From NCBI GenBank assembly GCA_034401795.1, contig CM067366.1, forward strand, positions 82,800,116 through 82,864,115: a stretch of DNA of 64,000 bases, read 5' to 3'. Position numbers and translations under genes: made by a program. A model generated the notes under the pieces. It was not told where the DNA came from. It saw only the letters and a program-made list of their open reading frames with translations, and did not search any database. The stretch is from Chaetoderma sp. LZ-2023a. Its lineage: Eukaryota > Mollusca > Caudofoveata > Chaetodermatida > Chaetodermatidae. Below are positions 45,163-54,719 of the stretch, piece by piece; positions within the stretch are counted from its first letter, which is position 1; each line of letters opens with the position of its first letter.

Positions 45163-46024
45163 ACCTTGTCAGGAAACATCAGCTCTACAACAGGTCCGAA
45201 CATGCGTCGCCGATATTAGCCGGTGGATGACCAAGAACAAGCTAAAACTCAATCCAGACAAGACTGAGTTCCTTATCATAGCGACAAATCAACAACGCAG
45301 CAAAATCGGCACTACGGAAGTTCAGTTAGTTGACAGCGTGATCCCGGCAACTACATCCGCTAGGAACTTGGGCGTGTATCTAGACCAGGCTATGAATATG
45401 GATGCACATGTAAGCTCTGTGTGCAAATCTGCGACTTACCATTTGCGTAACATTAATTCCATCAGAAATGTGCTGACATATCAGACCACAGAGACACTTG
45501 TTCACGCGTTTATCACATCACGATTGGACAATGGAAACAGTCTCTTATATGGCATCACCGAAAAATCCCTTGATAAACTGCAATATGTGCAAAATGCTGC
45601 GGCTCGTCTGGTAGTCAAGGTCGAAAAGCGTCATCACATAACACCAATTTTGAAAGATCTTCATTGGCTCCCCATCCGGAAACGGATTGAGTTCAAGATT
45701 CTGCTCTTGACTTGGAAATGTCTAAACAACAACGCTCCCGACTATTTGCAGGAACTTCTCTTGACATATGATCCATGTCGCAGACTTCGTTCTGTGGATA
45801 AGCTATTGCTCCAAATTCCGCGATCGAATTTACGCTCCTGTGGGGACAGAGCCTTCAGTGTTGTGGCTCCGAGACTATGGAACCAGCTACCTGTCCACAT
45901 CAAATCCATCCAATCAATTAATGATTTCAAACAAAAATTAAAAACACATCTCTTCACAAGCGCCTTTGAAAATTGACATTGACACATGGCGCTTTACAAA
46001 TGCTGTATTATTATTATTATTATT
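45158..46024 (+). mobile_element. 5'-truncated L2/CR1-like LINE inserted in DIRS-B
   Basis: The insertion is flanked by AATCT at 45,153-45,157 and 46,025-46,029, and the DIRS-B sequence resumes in register with element A on both sides. It encodes the C-terminal RT part with ISRWMTKNKLKLNPDKTEFL at its start, then SRLDNGNSLLYGITEKSLDK, AAARLVVKVEKRHHITPILK and DRAFSVVAPRLWNQLPVHIK, ending KLKTHLF. The frame is open to its stop at 45,974-45,976. The endonuclease and the YADD box are missing through 5' truncation. The 3' end is GGCGCTTTACAAATGCTGTA plus a short (TTA)n tail, as in L2/CR1-type LINEs. It lies opposite to the coding strand of DIRS-B. Confidence 0.82.
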
Positions 46025-47463
46025 AATCTGTGAGAGTTTCCAAAACTATCTCCAGATTTGCCGTCAAACTTTCTGGGTTGTGTGCTTTCAGCAACCAGTC
46101 GTCTATGTAAGTGTGAACAGCTATATTTCTCCTGCGGAGGTATGCTGTGATAGCAAGTACCACTCGAGTGAAGACCCTTGGAGCCGTCGAGATTCCGAAT
46201 GGAAGAACCTTGAATTCCCATTGGCGTCCCTGAAAAGCAAATCTCAGGAACCGACGAAAACTCCTTGCAATCAGAATGTGGAAGTAAGCATCCTTGAGAT
46301 CTATAGATGCTGTCCACATCCCCTTCTCTAACCCCAACAACACCGATCTTACTGTTTCCATTTTGAAAGTTGGTGTGTCTAAAAACTTGTTTAGAGGTTT
46401 GAGGTTGAGAATTGGTCTCCACCCGCCGGTGTTCTTTGCCACAAGAAACACGGTTGAATAGAAGCCCGGACAATCCTGCGCCGGTTGAATTGCTTCTTTT
46501 AGAACTAGAGATTCTATCTCCTCTTCTATGCACAACAGCTTGTCTGGATCTCTTGGAATCTGAGTCCAGACCGGTACCAGAGACAAACGCAACGGCGGAC
46601 CTCTTATCCATTCTGGACTGTATCCGTGCGAAAGCCATTGCAAGACTAAGCGGTCCTGAATTAACCGCGCCCACTTCTGAATGTGACAAGTCAAATGACC
46701 TCCCACTGGTGCACCTAGGGTTGACGGGGTGCCCATAAATTTTAGAAGTGGGTGTGTCTCTGGTACGAGTGGCAACACCCGAGTGGTACTCGTGATAACC
46801 GGAAAAAATTTTCTTGCATCAGGCCCGGTTACCACGCGCCGCTCCCCGCGCGCCCCGCCCAGCGCCACGTGCACCACGGTGCGCGGGCTGCTGTCTGGCT
46901 GGCTGCGCTTGAGGCGGCGGCTGTCGTACAACAGCACGCTGCTGCTGGCGTAGCCGACGCGGTCTCTGAAACTGGCCGGCCTGCTGGCCTCTGACACTGC
47001 CAGACCCGCCACGAGCGTACGGCTGTCGAACAGCCGAGGGCTGAACACGCACGTGTTCCCTGCGCAGCACTTCAAACTGTGCACGCAGCGCCCTCTGGTT
47101 GTTGACCAACGTCACTGTCTCCTGGAGGTGCCGACAACCTTCACCTCCAAAGAGTCCAGGGCCCGCCATCGGCGCTTGCATCAAGCGCGACTTGAGCTCC
47201 CGAGACGGGCACAAATTGTCCAGTGCAAACGTGCGCCTCGTCCTCAGTGACTTCGTGACCGACCTAGTCAGACAGTCCAACGCCAGGTTGATGCCATCCT
47301 GGATGGCTCGTTGGACTGTCACGGGACTAGGATGCTGCACCGACGCTGCTACCACCCCCGACAGCAGCTGAGAGACATGCGACAGCGCACTGATCGCTGC
47401 TCGCGAGCTCTCCTCGGTGTCGCGCAAGGCGGCATTCGCCGAGCACATAGCGCCCAAGCACAA
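46023..47463 (-). pseudogene. DIRS-B reverse transcriptase (N-terminal part) and gag C-terminal part
   Basis: The RT frame (about 46,023-47,084) has GGWRPILNLKPLNKFLDTPT, MWTASIDLKDAYFHILIARS, LPFGISTAPRVFTRVVLAIT and a YIDDW box near the LINE junction. The overlapping gag end (about 46,819-47,463) has DGINLALDCLTRSVTKSLRT and AGPGLFGGEGCRHLQETVTL with an Arg/Gly/Gln-rich tail. CpG-rich. Confidence 0.75.
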
Positions 47464-47970
47464 CGGTCCCGTGTCAGCCCGGGAACCCGGCCGCGTATCT
47501 TCGCCCAGAGCGGCGCGGTCATCCGCGCTCGGTCTGGGCGCCAGGCCATACCGAGCATACTGACTGGCAGTAACCCGACATCACCTAGCTACCTCGCGGG
47601 GGGCCTTCGCGAGGCGACCTTTCGGTCTGATCGACTCCTCTGCCGCCGTGAACATATCTAAGATATGTTCAGCGTACGGCAGAGACTAAACGAAATCTAG
47701 GATTTCTTTTTTCACGAGAGAGTTGATACTTACCTCCCTAATACTTTTGGATATTGCTAAATATCGGCTTTCACTCAATAAAACACTCAGATTAAAAACA
47801 GTTAGGTGCCCCTACTGGGCAGGGAGTCAGAGGTAGTCCGGCGGATGCTCGCCCCACCACCGCGCATGCGCCGACTACTACTTCCTCTGGCTCATTTATT
47901 GGCTAACACATGCAACTACCAAGAGCCTGAAGACCGAGCCTCTGTGGGGCGGAGAGGCCGGGTCAGTATC

Positions 47971-48070
47971 TAGGGAGGTAAGTATCAACTCTCTCGTGAA
48001 AAAAGAAATCCTAGATTTCGTTTATTTCACATCAAGAGTATACTTACCTCCCTAATACTTTTGATATTGC
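47971..48070. repeat. Internal complementary region of DIRS-A
   Basis: Reads TAGGGAGGTAAGTATCAACT, then GTGAAAAAAGAAATCCTAG, then ATTTCGTTT (the reverse complement of A's left end), directly followed by ATTTCACATCAAGAGTATAC and TTACCTCCC (the reverse complement of its right end). It lies downstream of the recombinase frame on the coding strand, where DIRS-1 also has it. Confidence 0.88.
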
Positions 48071-48597
48071 CAGAATTCGAAAGTGAATCTGGCGGGAGGG
48101 AGGCGAGGTCAAAAGACCAGCTCTTCCCTATACGCTTTCAAGCGTTTTAAGGCACTTATGACGTCTGAAACTGTGTGAAAACACAGTCAGGATTTGATAA
48201 ACCATCGGATAACACAACCGATGCCTGAGAGATGACCGATTTGTCATATGCGCTCCCCCCCCTCCCTTGGGAGGAAGATTAAATGACCTCAATGTCCTAC
48301 ACGCTCTCTTCGTACTAGTGCTAAGTACTATAGGACAGAGACGAAAAGGCTCCATTTTCGTATACTCTCTATAAAGAACCACAACCCACATAAACCATCA
48401 CCATATTAATAACACTGGGTAACGTGACAATACAAACAATGAACAACACATGAACAAGACTGACCTTGTTGTCCTAGGAAGCTGTCATCATGACTCCAGC
48501 AGAGAAGGATGATACAGTCCCGACAAGTGGTTGTCACCGTCGCTGAATGGCGAAGTATATAAGCAATGCGGAGGCACTCTTCACAAACATAAAGCGG

Positions 48598-51495
48598 TTA
48601 TTGTTTCAAAATCGACAAGGCGAGAGGGTTAGAGGTGTCACGGAGGTAATGGTCTGTAAAACTAGACTCACAGTGCCACTGAGCCACTGACATAATATCA
48701 TCCACAGGGACCCCATTAAAAAGGGCAGTGGATGTCACGACACCGCGGACACTGTGAGCCTTGGCCACGTCAACCTGTCGCCCGGTGGCGGATTTGTGAC
48801 AAAATTGAATACATTCCACAATCCACCTAGAAATGGTGTCCTTAGACGCCCTACCATGGGGTTCAATATATGACAACCATAACGCTGACTGGTCGGTACG
48901 CCACTCCGAAGTACGCTGTTTGTACCGGAGCAGCGCCCGTACGGGGCACCATACTTTAGAATTAGGATCATATCTAGTTAAAGATGGCAAAAAAATAGGT
49001 TGACCTGGATATTTCAATGACTGATTTTTAGACAAGAAATTAATCCTAGGTAGAAGCTTAAGGCCTTCCCCTGTAACCACAAAACGGTCAACCTCGGCTG
49101 ATAAAGCGTGAATTTCACTCCTACGCCTAGCCGAGGCCGCAGCAATTAAAAATACAGTTTTAAGAGTTAACATTTTCATAGAAATGGAACTAAGTGGTTC
49201 AAAAGGCTTATCACCTAGTACCTGGAGCACCAGTGATAAACTCCAAGACGGAATCAGTGGAGGATTCCTTGGTCTTAGATTGCCCATGCCTTTAATTAAT
49301 ACATTTAATGTACTTACTTCATCACTCCCCCTATTAGCCAAGCAAGGAATAACAGTCATTAAAGCTGACTTATAACCAGCAATAGAGTTAGGCTTGAGGC
49401 TATAGGCATCATATAGGTGACAGAGGAAATCAGCCACTACCTGAATAGATGATTCCATTGGATCAATACATCTTTTTGAGCACCATTCTGCAAATCTGTT
49501 GATTTTATAATTATATGCTCTGGAGGTTGACCCCCTCCTGGCTTTGGCCATAAACATGGCCGCTTGCTCAGAAAAGCCCTCCTTAATTCTAGATTCCTTG
49601 ACAACATCCACGCAGTCAATCGGAACATTGACGGATTGTCGTGAAGGGCCTTGCCCTGGAAGATAAGGTTGTCCATCAGAGGCAGCGGAACCGGATTGCA
49701 GACCAGAAGGTCCAGCAGATCCGTATACCACGATCGGCTTGGCCAATCCGGGGCGATCAGAAGCACTTGGCACTCCTGCTGCCTGATTTTCTGAAGCACC
49801 TTTGGAATCAGGATTGCTGGGGGGAATGCGTATGCATACATTCCCTCCCAGCTGATAGCTAACGCATCTGTTGCGAAAGCGCTTGGGTCTGGAATCGGAG
49901 AGACGTACGTCGTCATCTTCGCATTCTTCTTCATCGCGAACAAATCTATGTTGGGTTTCCCCCAATGGTCGAACAGACGATCCGCCACACATTGATTTAG
50001 TTGCCATTCCGTGGGTAAAACACTCATCCTTCGGCTCAATGAGTCTGCTAGCAGATTTAACCTCCCCGGAATATGAACTGCTTTCAAGGTGATCCCATGA
50101 TCCAGGCACCAACAAAGCAGTCCCCATGTCATCATACAGAGACTGGGCGACTTCGTTCCGCCCTGGCGGTTTATGTAAGTCACTACTGTTGAGTTGTCTG
50201 AACGAATTAGAACAATCTTGCCCTGAACTTTCTGTAAGAAATGTTCCAGGCCCAGGACTACTGCTCTTAGCTCTAGTAGATTGATATGTTCCTTGGACTG
50301 ATCCAGATCCCAAAGCCCTGATACTGTGGACTCTTCCAGACAAGCTCCCCACCCCTCCATCGATGCATCTGTATACACAGTCACCTGAGGGTGGGGAGGG
50401 GTTAGCAAAACCCCCAGCAAGAGATTCTCTGTATTCAACCACCATTGCAGGTGGTGAATCAGAGGCGCCAACACCGGCACGTTCGAGTCCAGCGAACCTG
50501 AACTCTGGGTCCACTGTGTCATGAGAAACAACTGGATCGGACGCCTGCGCAAGGCGGCCTGTGGAATGACTGGTTCCAAAGAAACCATCAAGCCCAGCAT
50601 TCTCAAGTAAACCCGTGCCAGGACATGACGACTGTCGCACACCGACTGAATTACCGAGATGAGTACTTGAACCCTCTCCTGAGTGGGGTACACATACCCC
50701 GTCTCCAGATCGAAGAACATGCCCAGGTAAACAAACTTCTGGGATGGAGTTAGCTCTGATTTCGGGAAATTGATTATCCAGCCCAAGTCCGAGAGAGTTT
50801 TCAAAACAATCACCAGATTGGCGGACAACGCTTCCCGGGTGTGTGCTTTCAATAGCCAGTCGTCTATGTACGTGTGGACTGCTATGCTTCTCCTGCGGAG
50901 GTATGCAGTGATCGCGAGAACCACACGGGTGAAGACCCGAGGAGCCGTGGAAATTCCGAAGGGTAACACCCTGAATTCCCACCGCCGGCCCTGAAATGCA
51001 AATCTCAGGAATCGACGGAAACTCCTCTCTATGGGAATGTGGAAATAAGCATCCTTCAAATCTACCGATGCTGTCCACATCCCTCGCTCTAACCCCGCCA
51101 ACACCGAGCGCACAGTCTCCATCTTGAAACTGGGTGTCTCGATGAACTTGTTCAACGGCTTGAGGTTGAGAATCGGCCTCCACCCTCCGGTGTTTTTTGT
51201 TACTAAGAACAGGGTTGAATAGAAGCCCGGGCACCTCTGTGCCGGCTGAATGGCTTCTTTTAGTATGAGGGAATTTATTTCCTCCTCTATACACAACCTC
51301 TGATCCGGATCCCGTGGAATGGGAGTCCAGATCGGCGCGAGAGACAGTCGCGATGGCGGGCCTGTCACCCAGTCGGGACGATACCCGACCGAAAGCCATC
51401 GCAAGACTAAACGGTCCTGAGTCAACCGCTTCCACTCTGGCAAGCGGGCGGCCAAACGGCCGCCCACCGGTCCACCTAGGGATAGAGGTGGACAT
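48598..51495 (-). CDS. DIRS-A frame ending in tyrosine recombinase
   Basis: A 965-codon open frame. The last ~350 residues are the tyrosine recombinase thought to insert the circular DNA form: RGSTSRAYNYKINRFAEWCS (core-binding part), ASARRRSEIHALSAE (first catalytic arginine), AKAHSVRGVVTS (H-x-x-R box) and FTDHYLRD (tyrosine). The first ~600 residues lie over the RT/RNase H frame in another frame and have a composition that suggests they are not a real domain. Overlapping frames are usual in DIRS elements; the true start is unknown. Confidence 0.8.
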   Translation of the reverse strand: MSTSIPRWTGGRPFGRPLARVEAVDSGPFSLAMAFGRVSSRLGDRPAIATVSRADLDSHSTGSGSEVVYRGGNKFPHTKRSHSAGTEVPGLLFNPVLSNKKHRRVEADSQPQAVEQVHRDTQFQDGDCALGVGGVRARDVDSIGRFEGCLFPHSHREEFPSIPEICISGPAVGIQGVTLRNFHGSSGLHPCGSRDHCIPPQEKHSSPHVHRRLAIESTHPGSVVRQSGDCFENSLGLGLDNQFPEIRANSIPEVCLPGHVLRSGDGVCVPHSGEGSSTHLGNSVGVRQSSCPGTGLLENAGLDGFFGTSHSTGRLAQASDPVVSHDTVDPEFRFAGLERAGVGASDSPPAMVVEYRESLAGGFANPSPPSGDCVYRCIDGGVGSLSGRVHSIRALGSGSVQGTYQSTRAKSSSPGPGTFLTESSGQDCSNSFRQLNSSDLHKPPGRNEVAQSLYDDMGTALLVPGSWDHLESSSYSGEVKSASRLIEPKDECFTHGMATKSMCGGSSVRPLGETQHRFVRDEEECEDDDVRLSDSRPKRFRNRCVSYQLGGNVCIRIPPSNPDSKGASENQAAGVPSASDRPGLAKPIVVYGSAGPSGLQSGSAASDGQPYLPGQGPSRQSVNVPIDCVDVVKESRIKEGFSEQAAMFMAKARRGSTSRAYNYKINRFAEWCSKRCIDPMESSIQVVADFLCHLYDAYSLKPNSIAGYKSALMTVIPCLANRGSDEVSTLNVLIKGMGNLRPRNPPLIPSWSLSLVLQVLGDKPFEPLSSISMKMLTLKTVFLIAAASARRRSEIHALSAEVDRFVVTGEGLKLLPRINFLSKNQSLKYPGQPIFLPSLTRYDPNSKVWCPVRALLRYKQRTSEWRTDQSALWLSYIEPHGRASKDTISRWIVECIQFCHKSATGRQVDVAKAHSVRGVVTSTALFNGVPVDDIMSVAQWHCESSFTDHYLRDTSNPLALSILKQ

Positions 51496-51626
51496 AAGGA
51501 GGGCCAGAGTGGCACTGTTCTCTCGGCCTGTAACACCGGAGTGGTTCCCACCGCGGTAACCAGGCCATCAGGCCCGATTACCGCGACCAGATCCCCGCGC
51601 GCCCCGCCCAGCGCCGCGCGCACCAC
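49437..51626 (-). CDS. DIRS-A reverse transcriptase and RNase H
   Basis: A 729-codon open frame overlapping the end of gag by 59 bases. RT spans about residues 110-310 with GGWRPILNLKPLNKF, MWTASVDLKDAYFHIP, LPFGISTAPRVF and YIDDW (253-257). RNase H spans about 415-535 with VTVYTDASMEGWGACLEE, IRSDNSTVVTYINRQGG and LLADSLSRR. The tail (PNIDLFAMKKN, PDWPSRSWYTDLLDLLVCNP) is conserved in DIRS elements. The first codon of the open stretch is GTG, so expression probably depends on the gag frame or on RNA processing, as in relatives. Confidence 0.85.
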   Translation of the reverse strand: MVRAALGGARGDLVAVIGPDGLVTAVGTTPVLQAERTVPLWPSLCPPLSLGGPVGGRLAARLPEWKRLTQDRLVLRWLSVGYRPDWVTGPPSRLSLAPIWTPIPRDPDQRLCIEEEINSLILKEAIQPAQRCPGFYSTLFLVTKNTGGWRPILNLKPLNKFIETPSFKMETVRSVLAGLERGMWTASVDLKDAYFHIPIERSFRRFLRFAFQGRRWEFRVLPFGISTAPRVFTRVVLAITAYLRRRSIAVHTYIDDWLLKAHTREALSANLVIVLKTLSDLGWIINFPKSELTPSQKFVYLGMFFDLETGYVYPTQERVQVLISVIQSVCDSRHVLARVYLRMLGLMVSLEPVIPQAALRRRPIQLFLMTQWTQSSGSLDSNVPVLAPLIHHLQWWLNTENLLLGVLLTPPHPQVTVYTDASMEGWGACLEESTVSGLWDLDQSKEHINLLELRAVVLGLEHFLQKVQGKIVLIRSDNSTVVTYINRQGGTKSPSLCMMTWGLLCWCLDHGITLKAVHIPGRLNLLADSLSRRMSVLPTEWQLNQCVADRLFDHWGKPNIDLFAMKKNAKMTTYVSPIPDPSAFATDALAISWEGMYAYAFPPAILIPKVLQKIRQQECQVLLIAPDWPSRSWYTDLLDLLVCNPVPLPLMDNLIFQGKALHDNPSMFRLTAWMLSRNLELRRAFLSKRPCLWPKPGGGQPPEHIIIKSTDLQNGAQKDVLIQWNHLFR

Positions 51627-53643
51627 GGTGCGCGGGCTGCTGTCTGGCTGGGTGCGGCTGGGGAGCCTGCGCCCCCCTCACTGCTGGCCGAATCGCCCGT
51701 GGCCTAGGCCTACGTTGCGACGGTGGCTGGCCCCTGACCTGGCCAGCACCACCTCGAGCCTGCAGAGGACGATACGCAGGGGGTGCCGCGCGAACACGCT
51801 CCCGCCGGAGCACCTCAAACTGTTCCCGCAGCGCCCTCTGGTTATTAACCAGAGTGACCGTCTCCTGGAGGTGCCTGCATCCCTCACCTCCAAAGAGACC
51901 AGGACCTGTCATAGGCGTCCGCAGCAGCCTATTATACAGGTCCTGGGACGGGCACAGATTGTCAAGTGCAAACGTGCGCCGCGCCCGGACACTTCTGGTT
52001 ACCGCCCGCGTCAAACAGTCCAAAGCCAGGTTGATACCATCCTGAATGGCTCTCTGGACTGTCACCGGGCTAGGTTGGCGTGATGCGGAAGCCGCTACCA
52101 CCCCTTGTAGCAGCTGGGAAACGTGGGATAGAGCGGCAATCGACGCTCTCCCACTCTCCTCCGCATCCCGCAGCGCGGCATTTGCCGAACGCAACGCGTT
52201 CGAGCACAAGACTCCCGTGTCAGAACGGGAGCCTGGCCGCGCATCTTCGCCCAAAGCCGCGCGATCATCAACGCTCGGCTTTGGCACCACACCGTACCGC
52301 TGGTAATCCAGGGGCACGATGCGGCACCGCTTCGCCACCTCGCGAGGGGCCTTCGCGAGACGTCCATTCACCTTAATGGACGCCTCTGCCGCTTCGAACA
52401 TGTCCACGACATGCTCAGCAAGCGGCAGAGATGGCATAGCGGTAGCCGCCGGCCTACCAGCTAACCACGGCCTATGGTCACGCTGGCTAGCCGGCAGCTC
52501 CACGGGTAGATCTGGCCGAACACTCACCAGCCACTGGCAAGCGTCCGACCAATCCTCCTCCGTGGCTAACTGCGAGCGCTCTACTAGACGAGGGCCTTCG
52601 TCTTCCTCCAGAGCACTCGCAGTTGATGTCGACGGCGGGTAAGCTGATACCCCTGGCAAGCCTGGAAAAGCATGCGGGCCCGAGAGAGCAGGCATGCTAA
52701 AATCCGCGGCTTGACCAGGAGCAGGCGCCGTGGCAGAGCGCGGGGTAAACACCGCTCTACCACGGGTCTGACCAGCACCAGCCATACCATCGGCAAGCCG
52801 AGGTATGCGGTATCCGTGGTCAACAGCACCGCCCGGGGACACCCTCTGGACCGTGAAATCTACTCCTGCGTGAGTAGAACCATGGAACACGTCGCCTGCA
52901 TTCCCCGCGAGGGGTGCACAGACGTCGTATTCCATGGCCACGTCCTCAGACGGCGACCCCAGCAGGAGATCCTCTTCTTCCTGGCCAGAAAGATTAGACT
53001 CCGGGTCAGCAAAGAAAGCTAACCCGGACTGGCCAGGAAAGGTGCCATAGGAGGGTTTGGCACCTTCGGCGCGCGGATACCCGGGGTCTGATGAGCAGAC
53101 CGCGGGTCCCAGCAACAACCGTTGTCCACGGCCCCTCGGCGCGGCGCCATGCCTGCTGCCAGGGCCTTGGACTGCCCCCAACAAAGGGGCCACCTCTGAA
53201 TCCACAACCGGACCGGACCTAAAGAGACCGGATTCAGAGGCGGGGATCACCTGCTCGTAAGCAGATGCCGAGGACAACAAAGGAGCTGGCCCAGGGAGCA
53301 TGCCACGAAGCAACTCTGGGACCAGATCCTTTATTGTCCTCTGCATCTCTTGCAACATTTCGGACCTGAAGGCCTCCATATCCACCGCGGATGAGGCCTT
53401 CTTCTTACCCTTCTTACACACTTTCTCCTTCTTCTTCCTCTCTTCCTCCATTACCTTCTCCCTTGCCTGCAATGCGAGAAAATCAGACATTAATTCGCCC
53501 CCCCATAGCTTACATACGTCGCACTTCAGCAACGGTCCACAGGGACTGCAGCTGAAGCACAAGTGCGGGACGAAGCGGCTTTTCAGAAACCTCCCGCAGG
53601 ACGGGCAACCAGGTCTCTGAAACAGGACAAAGGACAGGGACAA
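51568..53643 (-). CDS. DIRS-A gag-like protein
   Basis: A 691-codon open frame. The N terminus has a zinc-binding-like cysteine cluster (CPSCGRFLKSR, CFSCSPCGPLLKCDVCKLWG), then a Lys/Glu-rich helix (KVMEEERKKKEKVCKKGKKK), an EMQRTIKDLVPELLRGMLPG block, a long variable region, and a conserved C-terminal part with DGINLALDCLTRAVTRSVRA and GPGLFGGEGCRHLQETVTL. It ends in an Arg/Gly/Gln-rich tail that probably binds RNA. The open stretch begins at TTG, so the true start is not fixed. CpG-dense. Confidence 0.8.
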   Translation of the reverse strand: MSLSFVLFQRPGCPSCGRFLKSRFVPHLCFSCSPCGPLLKCDVCKLWGGELMSDFLALQAREKVMEEERKKKEKVCKKGKKKASSAVDMEAFRSEMLQEMQRTIKDLVPELLRGMLPGPAPLLSSASAYEQVIPASESGLFRSGPVVDSEVAPLLGAVQGPGSRHGAAPRGRGQRLLLGPAVCSSDPGYPRAEGAKPSYGTFPGQSGLAFFADPESNLSGQEEEDLLLGSPSEDVAMEYDVCAPLAGNAGDVFHGSTHAGVDFTVQRVSPGGAVDHGYRIPRLADGMAGAGQTRGRAVFTPRSATAPAPGQAADFSMPALSGPHAFPGLPGVSAYPPSTSTASALEEDEGPRLVERSQLATEEDWSDACQWLVSVRPDLPVELPASQRDHRPWLAGRPAATAMPSLPLAEHVVDMFEAAEASIKVNGRLAKAPREVAKRCRIVPLDYQRYGVVPKPSVDDRAALGEDARPGSRSDTGVLCSNALRSANAALRDAEESGRASIAALSHVSQLLQGVVAASASRQPSPVTVQRAIQDGINLALDCLTRAVTRSVRARRTFALDNLCPSQDLYNRLLRTPMTGPGLFGGEGCRHLQETVTLVNNQRALREQFEVLRRERVRAAPPAYRPLQARGGAGQVRGQPPSQRRPRPRAIRPAVRGAQAPQPHPARQQPAHRGARGAGRGARGSGRGNRA

Positions 53644-54719
53644 TGAGCAAGGTAGTTAAGGTTAGCAAACTCAAAACCAACTAAAAAGAGAGGACAGGAT
53701 CTCAAGATCAGAAATCAAGAAGAACCAGCCATGGACAAAACGTTAATTGTTAATAAAAAGGCCAAGGCCGATTATGACGTCATCACTCTCGTGACCAAAT
53801 TAATCGATCCGCAACAAGCACCAAGAGCAAGAACGAATTGTATAAGTAAAAACGGAACATTTCCGTTGAATTGGCATTTCGAGTACACAACAATCAGATA
53901 TACAGAGATAACTCCTTCCAATTCTAGTATTGGCAAAAAGGGAAATTATCTCCCCTTTTGTTTACATTATAATTAGATACCTGATCCTTGTATAGACAAA
54001 CCATCCAACGTGATGAACCGGAGAACTCCACCATAGTACGCCTCTACATTCTCTCCACCTCAGGGGAAGGAATTGGAGCAAGAGGGCAAAGTGAGAAGAC
54101 CTTTATAACAGGCCTCCAACTCACTGAACATAGATCTTTTGGTTAGATAACCTAACAGTATTAGTAGGAAATGGAACCGTGGTGGAGAGAAAACATATCC
54201 TCTTGTGCCGAAAAGTCCACCAAAGCTTCAATGCGATACCTGTGGACAAAACACAAAGAGAAATGAGACATATGAAGCACCATGTTGTAAAAAACCAACA
54301 TAATCAGGCGCTAATCACGGTAAGCGCGAGTCCCGGAAATACATTAAACCGGGACAAAACACGCTAGCATATCAAAGAATTCACCTGATAAAGCGATCCC
54401 GCTCCCTCTAAAGGCGAATCCTCCCTCTCCGACATGCTTCCACCAAAAATAATCGTCAAACGTGAGCGAAAAACAAGGCAACGCGCAGAAAAGTATGAAA
54501 AACACAAAACCGCATGTAACCCTTTGCCAATAAATGAGCAAAGAGGAAGTAGTAGTCGGCGCATGCGCGGTGGTGGGGCGAGCATCCGCCGGACTACCTC
54601 TGACTCCCTGCCCAGTAGGGGCACCTAACTGTTTTTAATCTGAGTGTTTTATTGAGTGAAAGCCGATATTTAGCAATATCAAAAGTATTAGGGAGGTAAG
54701 TATACTCTTGATGTGAAAT
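53644..54719 (-). other. DIRS-A leader and right inverted repeat
   Basis: Non-coding leader upstream of gag, with a TGACGTCA at 53,775-53,782 about 130 bp before the gag frame. The right inverted repeat occupies about 54,515-54,719, including GTAGTCGGCGCATGCGCGGT and CTGCCCAGTAGGGGCACCTA. The end has a perfect AGGTAAGTAT on the plus strand at about 54,694-54,703. Confidence 0.65.

Larger units (their letters stand above)
47687..54719 (-). mobile_element. DIRS-type retroelement A, looks whole, nested in DIRS-B
   Basis: A 7.03 kb element. Left end TAAACGAAATCTAGG at 47,687; right end CTTGATGTGAAA at 54,718. Inverted end repeats of about 190 bp (47,720-47,910 and 54,515-54,700) are very similar, with an internal complementary region at 47,971-48,070. 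Minus-strand order: leader, gag-like, reverse transcriptase/RNase H, tyrosine recombinase. All long frames are open and a near-identical second copy (A2) is present, so it is the youngest DIRS here. It sits inside the gag region of DIRS-B. Confidence 0.88.

Noticed and set aside
51560-53300. CpG island or host promoter
   Set aside because: The CpG density follows the DIRS gag reading frame and recurs in A2, so it belongs to the element.
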